Assembly (NCBI GenBank): GCA_965603355.1
Contig: CBFDCQ010000072.1
Coordinates: 1-16,107 of the forward strand
Source: CBFDCQ01 sp965603355
Lineage (GTDB): Bacteria; Hydrogenedentota; CAZGCA01; CBFDCQ01
Length of the DNA: 16,107 bases
Direction of reading: 5' to 3'
The notes under the pieces are model-generated. The model was not told the DNA's origin. It made no database searches and saw only the letters and a list, made by a program, of their open reading frames with translations. The translations under genes and the position numbers were made by a program. This document shows positions 13,448-16,107 of the stretch, one piece after another; positions within the stretch are counted from its first letter, which is position 1, and each line of letters starts with the position of its first letter.

Positions 13448-14212
13448 CTAGCTCGCGGACTCTGCGGTCTGCCTTCCGAGTCGGCGTGTCTCGCTTGTAG
13501 TCAAAGGTCGCGCTAAGATGCTGTCCGGATCCAGGCGAGTGTTACCACGAACGCTCGCTTTGATGATCTTAGCATCCAGAGTAAGGTAAATGGCCGTACG
13601 CAGCTTCTCAATACGCCTTTCATCCAAGGCTATCGGTGCCGTTGACGACAGCGGATATTGCACTTCCACGACGACCATGTTCACCGGCCCACCCTCGTTG
13701 AGGATCGGACGAGACAAACCTTCCTCCACGCCCACCACTCGCGCCTTGGCGCCCTGCGGGAACAGGTGCGCGTCCGGAATGCCCTCTGGCGAGATATTTG
13801 GGCCCGCGTTCACTGCGAAGAAACTCTCCTTTTCCTGCTGATAGAAACTTTCTATCTCCTCGTGAGCCGTTCCCGAGGTGTTCTCCGCCCGAAGATGTTC
13901 CACTCTCTTCTGCATCCACTGGGTCGTCTCAAAGACGCGGCCCCAATCGTTCTCCTGGACCCCCCTGATGTAGTCGAGCGCTTGCTGGGCGGCAGCGCTA
14001 TCTGAAAACGCACTCTCTTCGCTCTCCTCTTCGCCGGGTGAGGTGACGTCGGATTTCTTCGTCCACTGCCTGCCGACCAGGAGAGCGCCCATAGCCGTCG
14101 CGACAATTAGCATTACGAGGGCGTTGTGCTTCCTGCGCAACGGCTGCTCTGCCCGGCGGAATCGAACCTTGCGCTTGTCCACGTCCCTATCTGATGGAGC
14201 GTATTTGGCCAT
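13448..14212 (-). CDS. Unrecognised single-pass membrane protein
   Basis: A 254-residue protein that I do not recognise. The N-terminal 28 residues are strongly basic. A single hydrophobic helix follows (about 30-46, ALVMLIVATAMGALLVG), then an acidic linker (GEEESEESAFSDS) and a soluble domain from about residue 66 (AAAQQALDYIRGVQENDWGRVF...). The topology is therefore cytoplasmic N-terminus, external C-terminus. The soluble domain opens with helices and continues with beta strands (MVVVEVQYPLSS, LRTAIYLTLDAKII), a layout compatible with NTF2-like folds, but this is only a guess. The start is uncertain: ATG 14212 is used; GTG at 14227 adds five residues. Neither has a good ribosome site. A promoter lies about 150 nt upstream and the YvyF-like gene follows. 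Confidence 0.75.
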   Translation of the reverse strand: MAKYAPSDRDVDKRKVRFRRAEQPLRRKHNALVMLIVATAMGALLVGRQWTKKSDVTSPGEEESEESAFSDSAAAQQALDYIRGVQENDWGRVFETTQWMQKRVEHLRAENTSGTAHEEIESFYQQEKESFFAVNAGPNISPEGIPDAHLFPQGAKARVVGVEEGLSRPILNEGGPVNMVVVEVQYPLSSTAPIALDERRIEKLRTAIYLTLDAKIIKASVRGNTRLDPDSILARPLTTSETRRLGRQTAESAS

Positions 14213-14364
14213 TGCCTGAAGGACCACTCACCCCGCATGGTAAATACGGCGCGATTTCCTGAAACTGATACTATGAAGAGGTCACGCGATAAGAACCGGA
14301 CAGCGAGGCACCTCTCCTTCCGCGCCCACACATTAGTACCGCACACACTTTTCCATCCCCATTG

Positions 14365-14393
14365 ATCTTACCATACTCAGGAGAGCCTGTCAA
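14365..14393 (-). promoter_or_regulatory. sigma70-type promoter for the membrane protein/YvyF-like pair
   Basis: On the minus strand TTGACA (14393-14388), a 17-nt spacer and TAAGAT (14370-14365). The start near 14358 leaves a leader of about 145 nt before the ATG at 14212. Confidence 0.7.
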
Positions 14394-14623
14394 CGAAGCG
14401 GGCCACACGTTTCGGAGAGGGACGGGCTCTGGGCACGCCACTCCAGCGAATCCTGTCCAATTCCCGCCGGTCCCGTCGTCGGAGGGCCCGATGCAGGCGG
14501 TGGTCTTGATAACATGTTGATAGCTAACTGCTTGTGATTACGCGTTACACTTTTTGGGGTGGATTGATCCCCACTCGTGCGACCGGGCACGCGTCACGAA
14601 ATCGCGAAAAACCGCGTCGCAGC

Positions 14624-14652
14624 TTGACTTTGGGCGGGAATCGAGGTATACT
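14624..14652 (+). promoter_or_regulatory. sigma70-type promoter for the small membrane protein
   Basis: TTGACT (14624-14629), a 17-nt spacer and TATACT (14647-14652). The start near 14659 leaves a leader of about 138 nt before the ATG at 14797. Confidence 0.7.
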
Positions 14653-14796
14653 ATATAGGTCGGGTGAAAAATGTCCTGATACGCGAGATCTGCTCTATGG
14701 GTGTCTCATGAAGCAGCTCGCTATTGTTGTCTCTTGAACAGGAGGCAGTTTCAGGTCTTTTCGAGGATACGCTCAAGGGGGAGGTACTCCACGCGT

Positions 14797-14976
14797 ATGG
14801 AGATTATCCTCGCAGTTCTCTTAGGCGCTCTGCTTATAGCGCTGGGGTTTAAACTTCTCGGTTGGCTGATCAGCGTTGTGTTCGGGCTGTTGCTCGGCAC
14901 GGTAAAGGTGCTGTTCATACTGATCTGCCTCGCTTCATTCGTTTATTTCGCCATACAGTTCGCGCCAATCTTTTGA
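14797..14976 (+). CDS. Small hydrophobic membrane protein (59 aa)
   Basis: A 59-residue, almost wholly hydrophobic protein of two probable membrane helices (about 2-17 and 22-52), with glycines spaced along it (LLGALLIALGF, VVFGLLLGTV) and one lysine (K19) between the helices. I do not recognise a family. The start is ATG 14797, with GGGGGAGG ending 12 nt upstream, a longer gap than usual. An alternative GTG at 14701 would add 32 basic residues without a ribosome site. It is the only protein gene on the plus strand in this window and has its own near-consensus promoter, which argues that it is real. Confidence 0.6.
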   Translation: MEIILAVLLGALLIALGFKLLGWLISVVFGLLLGTVKVLFILICLASFVYFAIQFAPIF

Positions 14977-15093
14977 CGGATTTTCCCCTCTGTTTGTGCT
15001 ACACATGTGGCATTGCGCTCTAGCGGAAGTCGTCCTTGTGGGGCCTTTGAGCCGGGGGGGCATCGGCGGCCGACAGGCTTTATCCGACGAATC

Positions 15094-15750
15094 CTAAGCC
15101 GCGTGCTCCAGCACAACGATCTTCGTAGCCGCAGGCAGGTCGTCTTTCTCAACCTCGAACTCGGTCGAACGGGGGCGTTGGACGTCAGGTTTGCCCTGCA
15201 GGAACGGGTCAACCGTCTCGATCGGGAAACCGCATTTATCAGTCTTATAATGCATTGGGACGACGATGCGCGGTCTGAGGATCTCGACCACCTTCGTTGC
15301 CTCGGCCGCGTCAATGGTGAAATGTCCCCCGACCGGCACGAACAGCACGTCCACCTCGCCGACCGCCTGCACGGTTGCCGCATCAAGCTGGTGTCCCAGG
15401 TCGCCCAGATGGCATAGGCGCACGCCGTCGATCGTGAAGCAGATGATCGTGTTCGTTCCCCGCTCACCGCCTTGGGAGGTATCATGAAACACGCTGTGCG
15501 TATCGAACTTGATACCTTTCGCTTCATAGGGTCCGCCCTGTTCTATCACAACTGGCTTTCCCTGCAATCCCTGCACGTACCCATGATCCTCGTGCCCGTG
15601 GCTGACCGTAGCGATGTCCGGCTGGACAGGTATCGGGCCGTATCCGAGCGCACCGTCGTATGCCCCCGGCTCGTAGGGGTCCGTGACTATAACCGTGCCG
15701 TCACCGGCCGTGATCGCAAAGCATGCGTGTCCGATCCACTTGATCTTCAA
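15094..15750 (-). CDS. Metallo-beta-lactamase-fold metal-dependent hydrolase (UlaG-like)
   Basis: A 218-residue hydrolase of the UlaG-like/UPF0173-type branch of the metallo-beta-lactamase superfamily. Metal ligands appear in order: the HxHxDH motif SHGHEDHGY (H51, H53, D55, H56), GGHFTID (H143), and PMHYKT (H167). Also seen are TDPY (D24) and the conserved HLGDLGH (D117, H120). It is a soluble cytoplasmic enzyme; the substrate cannot be told from sequence. The protein starts MKIKWIGHACF, typical of the family, and its first codon is TTG. An AGGAGGG ribosome site 7 nt upstream confirms this start. It lies downstream of leuA on the same strand, with a 149-nt gap, and converges with the 59-residue membrane protein gene. 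Confidence 0.92.
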   Translation of the reverse strand: MKIKWIGHACFAITAGDGTVIVTDPYEPGAYDGALGYGPIPVQPDIATVSHGHEDHGYVQGLQGKPVVIEQGGPYEAKGIKFDTHSVFHDTSQGGERGTNTIICFTIDGVRLCHLGDLGHQLDAATVQAVGEVDVLFVPVGGHFTIDAAEATKVVEILRPRIVVPMHYKTDKCGFPIETVDPFLQGKPDVQRPRSTEFEVEKDDLPAATKIVVLEHAA

Positions 15751-15757
15751 GGCGAAT

Positions 15758-15764
15758 CCCTCCT
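15758..15764 (-). promoter_or_regulatory. Shine-Dalgarno deciding the TTG start at 15750
   Basis: On the minus strand AGGAGGG lies 7 nt before TTG (15750-15748). No ATG or GTG fits the conserved N-terminus of the family. Confidence 0.8.
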
Positions 15765-15899
15765 CGACGTGACCTCTGGTATCCCGTTGCCCGAAGAGAC
15801 ACGGTACGTTCTAGAATTCAAGGCAATTGTTCCCGACTTCGAGTGAGTGGAACCCGACAAGAACGCAGGTTGTATGGAACCGCGCAGAACAAGCGACGC

Positions 15900-16107
15900 C
15901 TACTTCTTCTCTGTCCTGTCGCGTCTGTTCAGGAACTTGTTCAGAGCGTTCAGGTATGCCTTAACGCTCGCCTCGATAACGTCGGTGCTGCTCGCATGCG
16001 CGACGATGACCGTCTCCTCGAACTGCACGGTGACGAACACCTCACCGAGCGCGTCTTTGCCCTTCGTTACCGAATGGAGAGAGTAGTCGAGCAGACGTCC
16101 GCCAACG
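15900..16107 (-). CDS. leuA: 2-isopropylmalate synthase, C-terminal end (partial)
   Basis: Only the last 68 residues are in the window. They read as the regulatory (leucine-binding, dimer-type) domain of LeuA: GGRLLDYSLHSVTKGKDALGE, followed by VIVAHASSTDVIEASVKAYLNALNKFL. The GxxSTDxxxASxxAYLNALN pattern is the usual end of 2-isopropylmalate synthase, the first committed enzyme of leucine synthesis (2-oxoisovalerate plus acetyl-CoA). Citramalate or homocitrate synthases are related alternatives, but this ending favours LeuA. The stop TAG is at 15900-15902. Confidence 0.88.
   Translation of the reverse strand, partial: VGGRLLDYSLHSVTKGKDALGEVFVTVQFEETVIVAHASSTDVIEASVKAYLNALNKFLNRRDRTEKK

Larger units (their letters stand above)
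14213..14796. other. Divergent intergenic region with long leaders
   Basis: About 580 nt with no convincing gene. It holds two back-to-back sigma70-type promoters (minus strand 14365-14393, plus strand 14624-14652) about 230 nt apart, and leaders of about 145 nt on each side. A small inverted repeat TGGGG/CCCCA is at 14555-14573. In the plus-strand leader, a 9-codon frame (14708-14737, MKQLAIVVS) is followed by an isolated GGAGG with no start codon in reach. I recognise no riboswitch. Confidence 0.6.

Noticed and set aside
14113..14346. 77-codon minus-strand frame overlapping the start of the single-pass membrane protein gene
   Set aside because: It overlaps the membrane-protein gene in another frame and has no recognisable features; it is at most a leader frame.
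14701..14796. GTG start at 14701 for the small membrane protein
   Set aside because: It adds 32 basic, non-hydrophobic residues without a ribosome site; the ATG at 14797 begins at the membrane helix.

Overview
The window looks like chromosomal DNA from an uncultured, moderately GC-rich bacterium with a Gram-negative-style secretory repertoire. The family mix is a long protein-kinase-like protein, an ECF sigma factor next to a DUF6768-like membrane protein, DUF2089 with PspC, FG-GAP/VCBS repeat proteins, a YvyF-like zinc protein, and intergenic DNA full of short palindromes. That mix fits Planctomycetota/PVC, Armatimonadota or Hydrogenedentota-like candidate phyla. This is inference from gene families; no marker gene fixes the phylum. 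GTG and TTG starts are used freely, and almost every gene lies on the minus strand.

Layout from left to right. Positions 1-1139 hold the N-terminal part of a kinase-like protein with its own sigma70-type promoter. Positions 1282-2571 hold an unrecognised protein built from a recurring F(L/M)xxNPxxAxxV helical motif. Positions 2715-5421 hold an ECF sigma factor overlapping a 720-residue membrane protein that appears to fuse a DUF6768-like membrane region to an extracytoplasmic DUF4932-type HExxH metalloprotease. Positions 5571-6759 hold a DUF2089 regulator followed by a PspC protein, driven by a perfect-consensus promoter placed so that the mRNA should be leaderless. Positions 6795-7717 contain no gene but a dense mosaic of at least a dozen palindromes, two of them duplicated exactly.

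Positions 7718-12437 form one tight four-gene minus-strand operon: two paralogous secreted FG-GAP/VCBS propeller-like proteins, then an ABC ATPase and an ABC-2 permease. A consensus promoter lies at 12508-12536. Divergent from it, on the plus strand, a second promoter drives tRNA-Gln(CTG) and tRNA-Glu(CTC). Two adjacent perfect palindromes sit between the divergent promoters.

The right part carries a YvyF-like zinc-ribbon/HTH protein and, upstream of it, an unrecognised single-pass membrane protein (12935-14212) with a promoter about 150 nt ahead. A divergent promoter reads a 59-residue membrane peptide on the plus strand. Then come an UlaG-like metallo-beta-lactamase-fold hydrolase with a TTG start, and the C-terminus of 2-isopropylmalate synthase (LeuA).

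The best candidates for something undescribed are the VCBS-VCBS-ABC operon and the sigma factor/membrane-metalloprotease pair. The palindrome mosaic and the NP-repeat protein are secondary.
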